A DNA stretch of 64,000 nucleotides, from NCBI RefSeq assembly GCF_042879035.1, contig NZ_JBIAOU010000023.1:8011-72010 (forward strand), read 5' to 3'. Numbering within the stretch: the stretch's first letter is position 1; each line of letters opens with the position of its first letter. The notes beneath the pieces were generated by a model. That model saw nothing but the letters and a program-made list of their open reading frames with translations, was not told where the DNA came from and did not search any database. This DNA comes from Rhodococcus_G sp042879035 (GTDB taxonomy: Bacteria > Actinomycetota > Actinomycetes > Mycobacteriales > Mycobacteriaceae). Shown in pieces: positions 54,343 to 63,919 of the stretch. The position numbers and the translations under genes are program-made.

Positions 54343-55140
54343 ATGCCTCATGCCCAGCCGCCTTCGTCCGTTGGCACAATCGTGCGCACTCCGAAGACGG
54401 CCGAACTGATCGCCACCCATCTGCGCCGGCAGATCGTGCTAGGCGAGTTGGCGGCTGGCGAGACGCTCCCTCCCGAACTCCAGCTGATGGAGGAGTTCGG
54501 TGTCTCTCGCCCGACGCTGCGCGAGGCCCTTCGGATTCTCGAGGCGGAGTCACTGATCATCGTGCGTCGCGGCAGCCGCGGGGGTGTGCAGGTCATGACG
54601 CCGACCGTGTCGGTCGCCGCCCGCCACGTCGGCCTGCTGCTGCAGATCCAGGGCACCACGATCGATGACGTCTACCAGGCACGCATGCTGTCCGAGCCTC
54701 CTTGCGCCCACCTCCTGGCTCTCTCGCGGACCGAGCAGGACCTGATCGACCTGAGCGAGGTCGTCGAGGCCATGAAGCAGGAGGTCGACTCCCGTGAGAC
54801 CTTCGTGCCCAATCCAGCTCGCTGGTCGCAACTGACCTACCGCATCCACGAGCTGATCCTTCAGCGGTGCGGCAACAAGGCCCTAGCGATCCAGGGTGTG
54901 GTCCTCCAGGACATCGTCGCCACCCACCTCCACACGCGAATCGAGCAGGGATCCGGCGATGCGGGCACCCCCGCACGCTTTCAGCGGGCGATCCGCTCCT
55001 ACGAGAAGTTCATTCGCCTGGTGCGGGAGCAGGACGCCGTTGGCGCCCAGAAGCACTGGCTCTCCCACATGGAGGCAGCCGCCCAGTACCTCCTCAAGGA
55101 CGACCTCAAGACCCAGCCCGTGGTGGATCTCTTCGCGTGA
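54343..55140 (+). CDS. GntR-family (FadR subfamily) transcriptional regulator
   Basis: The 265-residue regulator is a close paralogue of the one at 13957. The winged helix (FGVSRPTLREALRILEAESL near residue 50) is followed by the FCD domain with HELILQRCGNKALAIQ and a C-terminal GAQKHWLSHME. AGGA lies 8 bases before the ATG. Divergent targets would be the lost acyl-CoA dehydrogenase and the ABM-KstD operon. Near-identical recognition helices suggest both paralogues may share operators. Confidence 0.93.
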   Translation: MPHAQPPSSVGTIVRTPKTAELIATHLRRQIVLGELAAGETLPPELQLMEEFGVSRPTLREALRILEAESLIIVRRGSRGGVQVMTPTVSVAARHVGLLLQIQGTTIDDVYQARMLSEPPCAHLLALSRTEQDLIDLSEVVEAMKQEVDSRETFVPNPARWSQLTYRIHELILQRCGNKALAIQGVVLQDIVATHLHTRIEQGSGDAGTPARFQRAIRSYEKFIRLVREQDAVGAQKHWLSHMEAAAQYLLKDDLKTQPVVDLFA

Positions 55141-55249
55141 GGCCAGTCGCCTAGCCTCCACGCGCTCCCCGCAGGAGCAGCCATGCCTAGTGTCCTGAGT
55201 CTTTGATTCGGGTGCAGTAGCTGGCGATGGAGTCGAGGATCAGATCCGA

Positions 55250-55431
55250 GTCCGCACGAGTTCCGGGCGGCGCTACTACGACGGCAAGATTGCCGAGGGA
55301 AAGACCTCACGGGAAGCCATCCGATGCCTCAAACGACACCTGGCGGCCACCGTCCTCTGGAAAACCATGATCAACGACGCCCGGTCACGCGACCTCACGC
55401 CCACCACACAATGTTCCGACGCGGCTTGACA
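55250..55431 (+). mobile_element. IS110-family transposase C-terminal remnant
   Basis: About 60 residues, with YYDGKIAEGKTSREAIRCLK and RHLAATVLWKTMINDA, match the C-terminal tail of IS110-type transposases (YYxRKxAEGKTxxEALR). It ends at a TGA near 55431. It is a different scrap from that at 41024. The remaining spacer to 55545 shows nothing. Confidence 0.75.
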
Positions 55432-55545
55432 ATACAGAGGGACCATCGACCCCACACTGCCGCCGGGAACCGGCCGCCAGCGACCCGACTCCACACCGGT
55501 GTCACAAACGTCGCGGCCTCATACATCTGAGGCGTGGATAGCTCG

Positions 55546-56502
55546 TCACGCCGTCGTGGTGTCGGCGAACTGGCGGCGGTAGGCCGACGGCGAGGTCGCG
55601 TACATGGCCACGAAGTTCTGTCGCAGGGTCACCCCGCTGCCGAACCCGCACGCGGCCGCGACGTCCTCGATCGACCGGTCCGTCGTCTCGAGCAGAACCC
55701 GCGCCGCGTCGAGGCGGCGTTCGAGCACCCATCGCGCCGGTGTGGTTCCCGTCGCCTGGTGGAAGTGGCGGATGAAGCCGCGCCTGCTCATCCGCGCGCG
55801 GTCCGCGAGGCGAGCGACCGGCAGCGGCTCGTCCAGTCGAGCGAGCGCCCAGTCGAGTACCTCCGCGATCGGGCTGCCCGCGGTGGGGCGCGCGAGCGGC
55901 CGCTCGACGTACTGTGCCTGCCCGCCCTCCCGGTGCGGGGCGACGACGAGGGTGCGGGCGATACGCGTCGCGACGCCGGACCCGAGGTACTTGCGGACCA
56001 GGTGCAGGCACGCATCCATCGACGACGCGGTCCCGGCGGACGTCAGGATGTCGCCGTGGTCGATGTAGAGCACCGAGGTGTCCACCGTCGACTCGGGCTG
56101 CCGTTCGGCGAGCTGTTCCATCGCGGACCAGTGGGTGACCGCGGCACGGCCGGCGAGCAGTCCCGCATCGGCGACCGCGAACGCGCCGAGGCACAGGCCG
56201 GCGATCGTCGCGCCGCGGTCGTGAGCGCGGGACAGGCAGGCGCGCAACGCTTCTCCCGTCGGATCGAGCGTGACCGGCCATGAGGGAATGACGACGATGT
56301 CGGCGTCGTCGACGGTGTCGGGGCCTCCGACGTCACCGATTGGATATCCCTCGGCGGTCCGGATCGAACCGGCACGGCCGGACCACAGTCGGGTCTCCCA
56401 GTCGTTCGCGAGCCCGAGTCGGCCGACCTCGCCGAAGACCATGAGCGGCGCGGCGAGGTGGAACATCGTGATGTCGTCGAACGCGTAGACGGCGATGCGC
56501 AC
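55546..56502 (-). CDS. GlxA-type AraC-family regulator (DJ-1/PfpI domain plus HTH)
   Basis: This 318-residue protein has an N-terminal DJ-1/PfpI-like domain (about 1-185, AGLCLGAFAVADAGLL with the nucleophile-elbow Cys) and a C-terminal AraC HTH pair (about 215-315, MSRRGFIRHFHQATGTTPA). GTG 56502 follows GAGGAG by 6 bases. It is divergent from the isochorismatase-family gene with about 150 bases between, and likely controls it. Low-level similarity to amide- and nitrogen-responsive regulators is inference. Confidence 0.93.
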   Translation of the reverse strand: MRIAVYAFDDITMFHLAAPLMVFGEVGRLGLANDWETRLWSGRAGSIRTAEGYPIGDVGGPDTVDDADIVVIPSWPVTLDPTGEALRACLSRAHDRGATIAGLCLGAFAVADAGLLAGRAAVTHWSAMEQLAERQPESTVDTSVLYIDHGDILTSAGTASSMDACLHLVRKYLGSGVATRIARTLVVAPHREGGQAQYVERPLARPTAGSPIAEVLDWALARLDEPLPVARLADRARMSRRGFIRHFHQATGTTPARWVLERRLDAARVLLETTDRSIEDVAAACGFGSGVTLRQNFVAMYATSPSAYRRQFADTTTA

Positions 56503-56654
56503 TGCGGACTCCTCGGGTCGGTGAATCACCCGGACGACGGGGCGCGATTCCATCGAAAGTATGCATTCGTGCCACTGGCGACGGGTGTGCACCCTGCCGA
56601 AGAATCGTCATCACCGCCCGCCCAGGCCGGCTACCCACCGATCGAGGAGAGACC

Positions 56655-57290
56655 GTGACCACACCCCGCCGTGCCCTGATCGTCGTCGACGTCCAGCAGG
56701 AGTACTTCGACGGACCTCTCGAGATCCAGTACCCGCCGCGCGCCGAATCGCTGGCCAACATCGTCGGCGCCGTCGACACCGCCGCGGCGCACGACGTGCC
56801 GGTGGTCGTCGTGCAGCACCGGCTGCCCGAGGGTGCACCCATCTTTGCCGACGGTTCCCCGGGCTGGTCGCTGCATCCCGCGCTCGCCGAGCGCGTCGAC
56901 CCGACGTGGAAGCAGGTGCAGAAGCAGTACGCGAGCGTGTTCGCCGGAACCGATGTCGCGGAGTGGCTGCGGGCCCACGACGTCGACACCGTCACGGTCG
57001 TCGGCCACATGATCAACAACTGCGACCTCGGGACCGCGGTGGAGGCCGAAGCCCTCGGGTTCGCGGTCGAGGTGCTCTCGGACGCCACCGGCGCGATCCA
57101 CCTCGCGAACGACGCCGGCCGGGTGTCCGCAGAATCGCTGCACACCACGCTGATGGTGTTGCTGCAGTCCAACTTCGCCGCGGTCGCGACGACGCAGCGG
57201 TGGATCGAGGCCGTCCGGTCCGGGGCCGCTCTACCCAAGGGCAACCTCATCGAGTCCGCCGTCGACGGCCGGTCGGCGCTCTCGATCTGA
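56655..57290 (+). CDS. Isochorismatase-family cysteine hydrolase
   Basis: The 211-residue protein has the Asp in LIVVDVQQEYFDGP, Lys in PTWKQVQKQYASVF and Cys in GHMINNCDLGTAVEA, the Asp-Lys-Cys triad of amide-cleaving cysteine hydrolases. Substrates in the family include nicotinamide, biuret, N-carbamoyl compounds and isochorismate. GTG 56655 follows AGGAG closely. With the divergent GlxA-type regulator it forms a self-contained unit at the end of the catabolic region. Confidence 0.92.
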   Translation: MTTPRRALIVVDVQQEYFDGPLEIQYPPRAESLANIVGAVDTAAAHDVPVVVVQHRLPEGAPIFADGSPGWSLHPALAERVDPTWKQVQKQYASVFAGTDVAEWLRAHDVDTVTVVGHMINNCDLGTAVEAEALGFAVEVLSDATGAIHLANDAGRVSAESLHTTLMVLLQSNFAAVATTQRWIEAVRSGAALPKGNLIESAVDGRSALSI

Positions 57291-57345
57291 CCCGCGTCGG
57301 ATGGGGGACGTCATGGCGAGTTCCTTCCGTGCGTTCCTGTCAAAT

Positions 57346-57368
57346 CTTTACAATAGAAATGTGTAAAG
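57346..57368. promoter_or_regulatory. Inverted repeat CTTTACA-N9-TGTAAAG
   Basis: Perfect 7-base arms (57346-57352, 57362-57368) form a dyad in an AT-rich patch 56 bases after the isochorismatase-family gene. No start codon follows closely on the plus strand, so it may be a terminator, an orphan operator or an IS end. Confidence 0.45.
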
Positions 57369-57485
57369 CATCAACCGTGGGACAGCCCGTACGAGCAGGG
57401 ACCTCACCCGTCGTGGCGACTCCCCACCGCTACGGGCGCGCCGGCGCTTCGCGCAGACCCGACCGGGACGTGTCATCTGCACAGG

Positions 57486-58330
57486 TCAGGGCAGCAAAAG
57501 GCCCTGCACCTGAGCGGGGTGCAGGGCCGAGCTGAGCGGCCGCCGGAGGTCAGTTGTCCCGAGGCGATTGAGGAAGGTGACCGCGTCGGTGCGGTCAAGC
57601 AGGGCAGTAACAATGCCGTGGTCCTCTGGGCAGTGCAGGCGCAGGCTCTCGGAGAGCCGGGTGAGGCTGGCGACGTAGTTCTGCATGATTCCGCCGATCG
57701 CGTCCCCGCAGCGGCGGGGTATGTCCTCGCTTACCCAGCACTTGGCGACCTCGCGCAACCAGGGCTGGGTAAGGCCGGTGAAGTCCAGGGTGCGATTGCC
57801 CTGACCGAAGACGGCCAGGTTCCACACATCCTTGTGCCGCTCGGTCTCCGGGTCGGAGAGCACGACCCGGGTTGCTTTGACGATGGTGGACCGCAGCGAC
57901 TCGATTCGCTTCGTCGGGGTGACGAGGTCCTCGAGCGTGCCGACCTTCTGAGCGCAGGCGGTCTGATTGCACAGCGGCCGAAGCCGGTGCATCTCGGTGA
58001 TGTTCCCGGTCCGATAGCTGTACTGGAGCCCGAACAGGATTTCGGCGACCACCCGCGGCGGCAGACCCCGAAGGTCGACCTGGCGACCGTTTCGGCGAGC
58101 GGGAGCGGTCCGGATCCAGTCTTCCAGGTCGATTCCGGGATCCGTATTCCGCAGCTTCTTCACCTGCTTCGAGTGGGGACGGCAGAACCCGTCGACGGCA
58201 TACTGTCGCCAGCCGCACAGGCGCACCCGGCAGAATCCCGGATGCGGGTAGGGAGCGAGGTCCGTGCGTGCCAAGAATTCGTCCAGGCCGGTGCCGCCGC
58301 GTCGGTGAACCGTCTCGGGTTTCTTGCCGC
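57486..58330 (-). pseudogene. Large unknown protein fragment with N-terminal Cys/His motif, truncated by IS3
   Basis: An open frame runs from the IS3 junction at about 58330 (GKKPETVHRRGGTGLDEF) through FCRVRLCGW and FCRPHSKQVKK, a C-x4-C...C-x2-H set that may bind zinc, to a TGA at 57486. No start codon exists near the junction, so the 5' end was cut off by the IS. A second pair CNQTACAQK follows. The style recalls the middle of large actinobacterial integrase-associated proteins, but I cannot name the family. Confidence 0.5.
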
Positions 58331-58332
58331 TT

Positions 58333-58653
58333 CTAAATCGGTGACGGCACCGGTTGTGGAGTCGACAGGTGAGCGTAGTACGTCAGCTCGAATTCATCCG
58401 GCGGGGCGCACCCGAGACGACTGTGCAGGCGACTGCGATTGAACCAGTCGACCCATTCCATCGTGGCGTACTCGACGTCCTCGACGGATTTGTGGGGACC
58501 CGGATGGAACGGGCTTCCCTTGGCGATCACTTCGGTCTTGAACAACCCGATAGTGCTCTCGGCCAGCGCATTGTCGTACGCATCTCCCACGCTGCCGATT
58601 GACGCAGCAATGCCCTCCAGTACAAGGGTTTCCGCGAAGAAGATGGAGGTGTA
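58333..58653 (-). mobile_element. IS3-family OrfB C-terminal part, split by IS30
   Basis: Minus-strand residues FAETLVLEGIAASIGSVGD, AYDNALAESTIGLFKTEVI and EWVDWFNRSRLHSRLG are the end of an IS3-type DDE transposase, including the catalytic Glu in ALAEST. The missing upstream part lies beyond the IS30 at 60109-60345. Joining the two across one CCG restores DAGSRYTSIFFAETL. Confidence 0.9.
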
Positions 58654-58656
58654 CCG

Positions 58657-60108
58657 GGCAGGCTCAACCGGTCGATGCAACACCCACGATGAGGAGGGTG
58701 TTGATGGGCAGACCACCTGGATGGCTGAAGGAACTGACGGGCCGATCGGCGATGATCTCGCCGGGCGCGCCGACGACTCGGCGCAGCATTGAACGGAAGT
58801 TCTGGAAGGAGATCGCGAACGGGGCCTCGTCGGAGGATGCGGCTGAAGCGGTCGGCGTGTCGCCGGCGGTGGGTTCTCGCTGGTTCCGTCAGGGTGGCGG
58901 AATGCCGACGATCGAGTTGACCGAGCCTGCCGGACGGTACCTGTCATTCCCTGAACGCGAAGAGATCGCGATCCTGAGGGCACAGGACGTCGGTGTGCGC
59001 GAGATCGCGCGCAGACTCGGCCGCGACCCCGCCACGATCTCTCGCGAGCTACGGCGCAACGTGGCCACACGCTGCGGCAAGCTGGAGTACCGAGCATCGG
59101 TCGCGCAGTGGAAAGCCGAGCTGATGGCTCGGCGACCCAAGACTGCGAAGTTGGTGACGAACCCGCTGCTGCGCAACTACGTTCAGGACCGGTTGAGCGG
59201 CGAGGTCAGGCGCCCGGACGGTGCGACCGCGGTCGGTCCTGCGGTACCGGAATGGAAGGGCCGCAACAAGCCTCACCGGCAGGACCGGCGGTGGTCCACG
59301 TCGTGGAGTCCGGAGCAGATCTCGAATCGACTCAAGGTCGACTTCCCCGACGACGACTCGATGCGCATCAGCCACGAGGCGATCTACCAGTCGCTGTTCA
59401 TCGAGGGCAGAGGTGCTCTGACCCGGGATCTGGTCGCGAATCTGCGCACTGGCCGGTCGCTGCGGGTGCCCAGAGCCCGATCTCGGAACAAGCCACAATG
59501 GCACGTCACCGAGGACGTGGTGATTGGTGAACGTCCCGCCGAAGTCGACGACCGTACGGTTCCGGGTCATTGGGAGGGCGATCTGATCATCGGTACGCAC
59601 CGGTCCGCGATCGGCACCCTCGTCGAACGCACGAGTCGGGTCACGCTGCTGGTGCACCTGCCCCGACTCGACGGTTACGGAGAGAGTCCGCGGGTAAAGA
59701 ACGGCCCCGCACTGGCCGGCTACGGCGCCGTGGCGATGAACGCGGCTCTGACTGCGGCGATGGCTGGCCTCCCGCTGCAGCTTCGCAAGACGTTGACATG
59801 GGACCGAGGCAAGGAACTGTCCGGCCACGTTCAGTTCACGCTCGCCACCGGAACCAAGGTGTTCTTCGCCGATCCGCATTCCCCGTGGCAGCGACCGACG
59901 AACGAGAACACGAACGGCATTCTGCGACAGTACTTCCCGAAGGGAACAGACCTGTCCCGCTGGAGTGCCGATGACCTCGAAGCTGTCGCATCGGCAGTGA
60001 ACAACAGGCCACGGAAGGTGCTCGGCTGGAAGACCCCGGCCGAGATCTTCAGCGAGAAGCTACAGTTGCTGCACCAGCACGGTGTTGCGTCGACCGGTTG
60101 AATTCGCC
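58657..60108 (+). mobile_element. Intact IS30-family element, 1452 bp with CCG target duplication
   Basis: Left end GGCAGGCTCAACCGG and right inverted end GGCGAATTCAACCGG extend to 28-base terminal repeats with five mismatches. CCG flanks both sides (58654-58656, 60109-60111). The element carries one complete transposase gene and has split an IS3 OrfB gene. Confidence 0.88.
58704..60101 (+). CDS. IS30-family transposase
   Basis: The 465-residue transposase looks intact. N-terminal HTH REIARRLGRDPATISREL (about 130-147), then the DDE core: Asp in GHWEGDLIIG, Asp in LTWDRGKEL and Glu in RPTNENTNGILRQYF. GGAGGG precedes ATG 58704. Its TGA lies inside the right terminal repeat. It is the only insertion sequence in the window that seems able to move. 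Confidence 0.95.
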   Translation: MGRPPGWLKELTGRSAMISPGAPTTRRSIERKFWKEIANGASSEDAAEAVGVSPAVGSRWFRQGGGMPTIELTEPAGRYLSFPEREEIAILRAQDVGVREIARRLGRDPATISRELRRNVATRCGKLEYRASVAQWKAELMARRPKTAKLVTNPLLRNYVQDRLSGEVRRPDGATAVGPAVPEWKGRNKPHRQDRRWSTSWSPEQISNRLKVDFPDDDSMRISHEAIYQSLFIEGRGALTRDLVANLRTGRSLRVPRARSRNKPQWHVTEDVVIGERPAEVDDRTVPGHWEGDLIIGTHRSAIGTLVERTSRVTLLVHLPRLDGYGESPRVKNGPALAGYGAVAMNAALTAAMAGLPLQLRKTLTWDRGKELSGHVQFTLATGTKVFFADPHSPWQRPTNENTNGILRQYFPKGTDLSRWSADDLEAVASAVNNRPRKVLGWKTPAEIFSEKLQLLHQHGVASTG

Positions 60109-60345
60109 CCGACTGCCGGCATCGCTGTGATGGATCAATCCCGCACCGACAGGGCGACCGGTGTGGTCACGTCGCCACAACGCCACCTTCAACGCGGTGG
60201 TGACCATCGCGGCGTCCTTGACCGTGGCGGCATGCAGCCGACGATCGCCCGCGAGAAACAGTCGATCACGAACGCGACATAGACGAACCCCGCCCAAGTA
60301 CGACAGTAGGTGAAGTCGGTGACCCACTTCCGATTCGGAGCTTGT
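60109..60345 (-). mobile_element. IS3-family OrfB middle part, split by IS30
   Basis: WVTDFTYCRTWAGFVYVAFV carries the first catalytic Asp and FVIDCFSRAIVG follows; a missing G then shifts the frame to HAATVKDAAMVTTALKVALW and HHSDAGS with the second Asp. At about 60345 the sequence changes into an ISL3 transposase, so the IS3 N-terminus is gone. Confidence 0.88.
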
Positions 60346-60900
60346 TCGGTCGGCCAGCAGGTCGATCGGCCGCCTCGTGACCAGATCCACGATGACCGTG
60401 CCGTAGACGTGGCCGCGACGGACCGCGAAGTCGTCGATCCCGAGTAACGGTGTCGCATCGATGGCCCGGTCGGGTATGGCGCGTACCGCCCGCAGCACAG
60501 TGTCACGGCCGACGCGCACACCGAAACGATTGGCCAGTCGGGCTCCAGCCCGCCCGGCCACAGCGAGGCCGATTGCCTCGATCAACTCGTTCAGCACGGT
60601 GGTCCGCCGAGCCGATCGCCGTGTCAGCCTCGGGACTTGCTCGGCGAAAGTGGTTGCCGTGCATGTGTCGTTGTCGCAGAAGAATCGGCGAACTGTCAGG
60701 TCGAGAACGACCGGATGGGCGCCGATCGCAGTATCGGCAGGCTGACGTCGACATCGAGAATACACTCGGTTCGAACCTGTACCGCACTTCGGGCATCGGG
60801 CATCGCCACCCTTCGGGTGAGCGGCGATCCGGATCGTGGTACCGGCCAGCCGAACCGCCTCGACGACGACACCGGTCAGATGCGGCAGCAGTACCGCCAA
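60346..60900 (-). mobile_element. ISL3-family transposase N-terminal part, copy 1
   Basis: About 185 residues: zinc-finger RCPKCGTGSNRVYSR with C-x2-C, then FFCDNDTCTATTF, and the start of the DDE domain LLGIDDFAVRRGHVYGTV. It is cut at PIDLLADRT by the IS3 fragment. A matching terminal repeat (TTCACGGAAAGTGCGCCAG) is at 60971-61007 on its upstream side. Confidence 0.9.
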
Positions 60901-61010
60901 AGAGGATAAATCACACCAAAATGATCTTGGTCCACGTCGAATCGATACTGATCAGCGGCATGTCAGCCGCTTCACGGAAAGTGCGCCAGATCCGCGATAG
61001 TGCTCACTTG

Positions 61011-62771
61011 TGCTCAACGAAAGTGGATCTGGCGCACTTTCCGTGAAGCCTCTGTCGTGGTTCATGATTCGAGGTGGATGACGCGTTTGCGGAGCAGGTC
61101 GAGGTTCGCTCGTCCGTACATCTGTCGTTTGAGCATTTTGATGCGGTTCACGTGTCCTTCGACTGGGCCGGAGTTGTGTTCGAGAGTCAGGCCGGCGATG
61201 ACCGCATCGAGGTCTCGACGTAGACCGGTGGTGAAGGACCGCAGGGCGGGTGCGCCGGTGGCGTCGACATCGGCCATCCAGTCGGTGAGGTCGTGGCCGC
61301 GGCGCTCGGTCATGATCTCTGCGAATCCGCGAACGTGCCCGCGCAGGGTGGTCAGGGCCGGACTGCGTTCGAGGATCTCGTCGAGCCGAATTTCGTCCTT
61401 GTCGGTGAGGTTGTCGGGTCGGCAGGTCAGCCACCCGGTGACCTGCCGGACACTTGGTGCGGTTGGCTGTGTCGGCTGCATCCGCAGTGCATCTCGTAGC
61501 GGCTGAAGGAACCGTCGGACGGTCTTGTCGCTGCCGCGGTAGCCGCGTTCGGTGATCTCGCGGGTGAGGCGGGCACCGTCGGTGCAACCGGCGGCGAACC
61601 GTTCACGCAGGTAGGGCTCGAACCCGGTGATCAGGGTGCGACCTGCAGTCCGAGCGGTGGTCATCAATTCATCGACGTCGGTGGCGCGGGCGAAGCGGCG
61701 CACCGTTCGGCGGTCGAGTCGCAGACGTCGGCCGATTCCGGTGATCCACATCCCTCGGGCGACGAGATCGTGGACTGCGGTGTGCCGTTCGCGGGTGCGG
61801 GTGGCCAACTTTCCCTGCGCGACATATGTGTTGTCAACCGCTGCATTGCAATGGGTTTCGTTGTCGAACTCGATCGCGCCGTCGTCGGCCGACTCGGCTG
61901 GTCTGGCCGGAGGGCGAAGGTCTACGCGATGACGGATCACTGTCTGTTCGACCGCACCGACAAGGTTGTGCCATAGATGCCATCGGTCGGCGACCTGCAC
62001 CGCATCCGGGGCTCCGCTGCGAACGGCGTCGGCGTAGGCGCCAGCCCGGTCCCGGCACACAACCTCGGCGCCAGGATGCTCATGTAGCCACGTCGCGACG
62101 GTGTCTGCGGTGCGGTCGGCAAGTAGATCGATCGGCCGCCTCGTGACCAGATCCACCACGACTGTGCCATAGACGTGGCCGCGGCGGATCGCGAAATCGT
62201 CGAGCCCAAGGACCGCGGTAGCCGCGATCGGACGATCCGGGATGGCGCGCACGGCCCGCAGAACCGTATCCCTGCCCACAGAAACCCCGAGCCTGGCGGC
62301 AAGGCGGGCGCCGGCGCGCCCGGCGACGGACAATCCGATCGCGTCGATCATCGCCCCGAGGACCGGAGTTCGTCGGCTCCACGGTGTCGTCACGCCCGGG
62401 ATCTGCTCAGCAAATGTCGTTGCATCACAGTCGTTGTTGTCGCAGAAGACCGACGGACCCTCAGGTCGATCACGACCGGATACCCGCCGATCGCGGTGTC
62501 TGCGGGCCGGCGACGATACCGCGAATGCACCCGCTCCGAGTCATGGAGACACTTCGGGCAGCGACCCCACACGCTTCGCGGCCGGGCACCGATCCGGATC
62601 ACCTCACCGACCGGACGCACCGTCTCGACTACAAGTTCGGCAAGATGCGGCAGCAGGGCCTTCCACGGCTCGGAATCACACAAAGATGATCTTGATACAT
62701 GGAGGATTCGCGCCGGTCAGCGGCATCCGGATTCCTTCACGGAAAGTGCGCCAGATCCACGAAAGTGCTCA
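61011..62771 (-). mobile_element. ISL3-family element, copy 2, bounded by terminal repeats
   Basis: GTGGATCTGGCGCACTTTCC at about 61023 and its inverted copy ending at about 62760 (CTTCACGGAAAGTGCGCCAG from 62734) share a 26-base core. The element lies directly beside the end of copy 1, so the two ISL3 copies are head-to-tail with only a few bases between. Exact outer limits are uncertain by about 10 bases. Confidence 0.8.
61062..62683 (-). pseudogene. ISL3-family transposase with one frameshift, copy 2
   Basis: The zinc-finger part (62683 to about 62440, RCPKCLHDSERVHSRYR) and the main part (62393-61062, LGLDDFAIRRGHVYGTVVVD, WHLWHNLVGAVEQ, NSGPVEGHVNRIKMLKRQMYG split) are in different frames. 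One base is missing near 62450, where CGGTCTTCTGC should read CGGTTCTTCTGC. All DDE residues are otherwise present, so a sequencing error or programmed shift cannot be excluded. Confidence 0.9.
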
Positions 62772-62807
62772 CTCGTGGGCAAGGTTCACTGTAGTGGTTG
62801 CCGGGTC

Positions 62808-63170
62808 CCGGTGACGGTCTTGCGCAGCTTTTCGGAGCGGGCGTGGTGGTCGCGGAATCGCCGTCGAGATTCAGTACGACGGAGCGGCGCAGGAGCCGGT
62901 TGAGCATCGCCGCTGCGACGGTGGTGTCGCCGAGAACTTCTCCCCATTCACCGACGCCGCGGTTGGTGGTGATCACGATCGAGTCTTCAGATACCGTTGT
63001 GAGACAACCTGAAACAACGCAGATTCGGCTTCGCCGGGCAGTGGTAGGTAGCCGAGTTCGTCGATCACCAACAGGGTCGGCCCGGCGTAGAGTTGCCGGA
63101 TACGGTAATATATTCTGCCGCTCGACAAGTCGAGTGCGGCGAGCATGTGCATCACACCGTCGTAGCGGCG
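62808..63170 (-). pseudogene. IS21-family istB remnant with two frameshifts
   Basis: LLVIDELGYLPLPGEAESAL (Walker B type), then after a shift IVITTNRGVGEWGEVLGD and AMLNRLLRRSVVLNLDGD, then another shift to RDHHARSEKLRKTVTG and a stop. This is the C-terminal half of IstB. The N-terminal P-loop half has been replaced by the IS630 fragment at about 63170. Confidence 0.85.
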
Positions 63171-63817
63171 GTAGGTGGCCGCTGCCGGTGCGGATGAGTT
63201 CCCGGGCGCCAGCACCTGCCCTTACGAGGCTGCAGGTTCAACGGACCGAACTCGTCGACACAGACCACCCGACCATCGATCGGGGGTCGGTCGTAGAGGC
63301 CCAGAATCGTCTGCATCTTCGTCAGGAAGTCCGGGTCCGTCGACGCCTTCCACGTGGTGGTCGCCTGCCAGGTGACCCTGCCGTCCCGCAGAATCCGACG
63401 TAGCGTCTCGCGACTGATCGCCGGCACCACCTTCCGACAGACCAGATGCTCGGCGAGCTTGGTCAGGCTCCAGGTGGAAAACGCGGTGACACCCCAGTCT
63501 GCGGGGGACGTCCGGGCGATCAAGCAGATCCGTTCTCGGGTCTGCTCATCGATCGTCCTGGGACGTCCCCCGCTCCATTTTGGGTTCAGGGCCTCGAATC
63601 CCCGTTCGTTGAACGCGTGGATGACATCGCGGACGTAGTCCTCACCGACCTGCATCAGCGAGGTGATGTCCTTGACGCTCTGGTGTTGAGCGGACATCAA
63701 CACCACGATCGCACGCCGCAGCTTGACCGGGTCCTTGGCGGTGCGGCTGATCTTCTGCAACCGCCGCCCTTCCTCCATGCTCAGTGCCCGGACGTACACA
63801 CTCGGTTGACGTGCCAT
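63171..63817 (-). mobile_element. IS630-family transposase, 3' truncated
   Basis: ATG 63817 has GGAGG 5 bases upstream. The HTH domain (RRAIVVLMSAQHQSVKDITS, GFEALNPKWSGGRPRTI) and the start of the DDE domain (VVCVDEFGPLNLQP with the first Asp) are clean. After GRCWRPG the frame runs into istB sequence, so the other two catalytic residues are missing. Confidence 0.9.
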
Positions 63818-63919
63818 GACCACCTCCGTTTCTGACTCGGAGACAGTCTGCAGTTCGCACCATCTGAAACCCGGGATTACCCGGCCAACGATCCGTGACG
63901 AGCCACTAGTAGGACTTTG

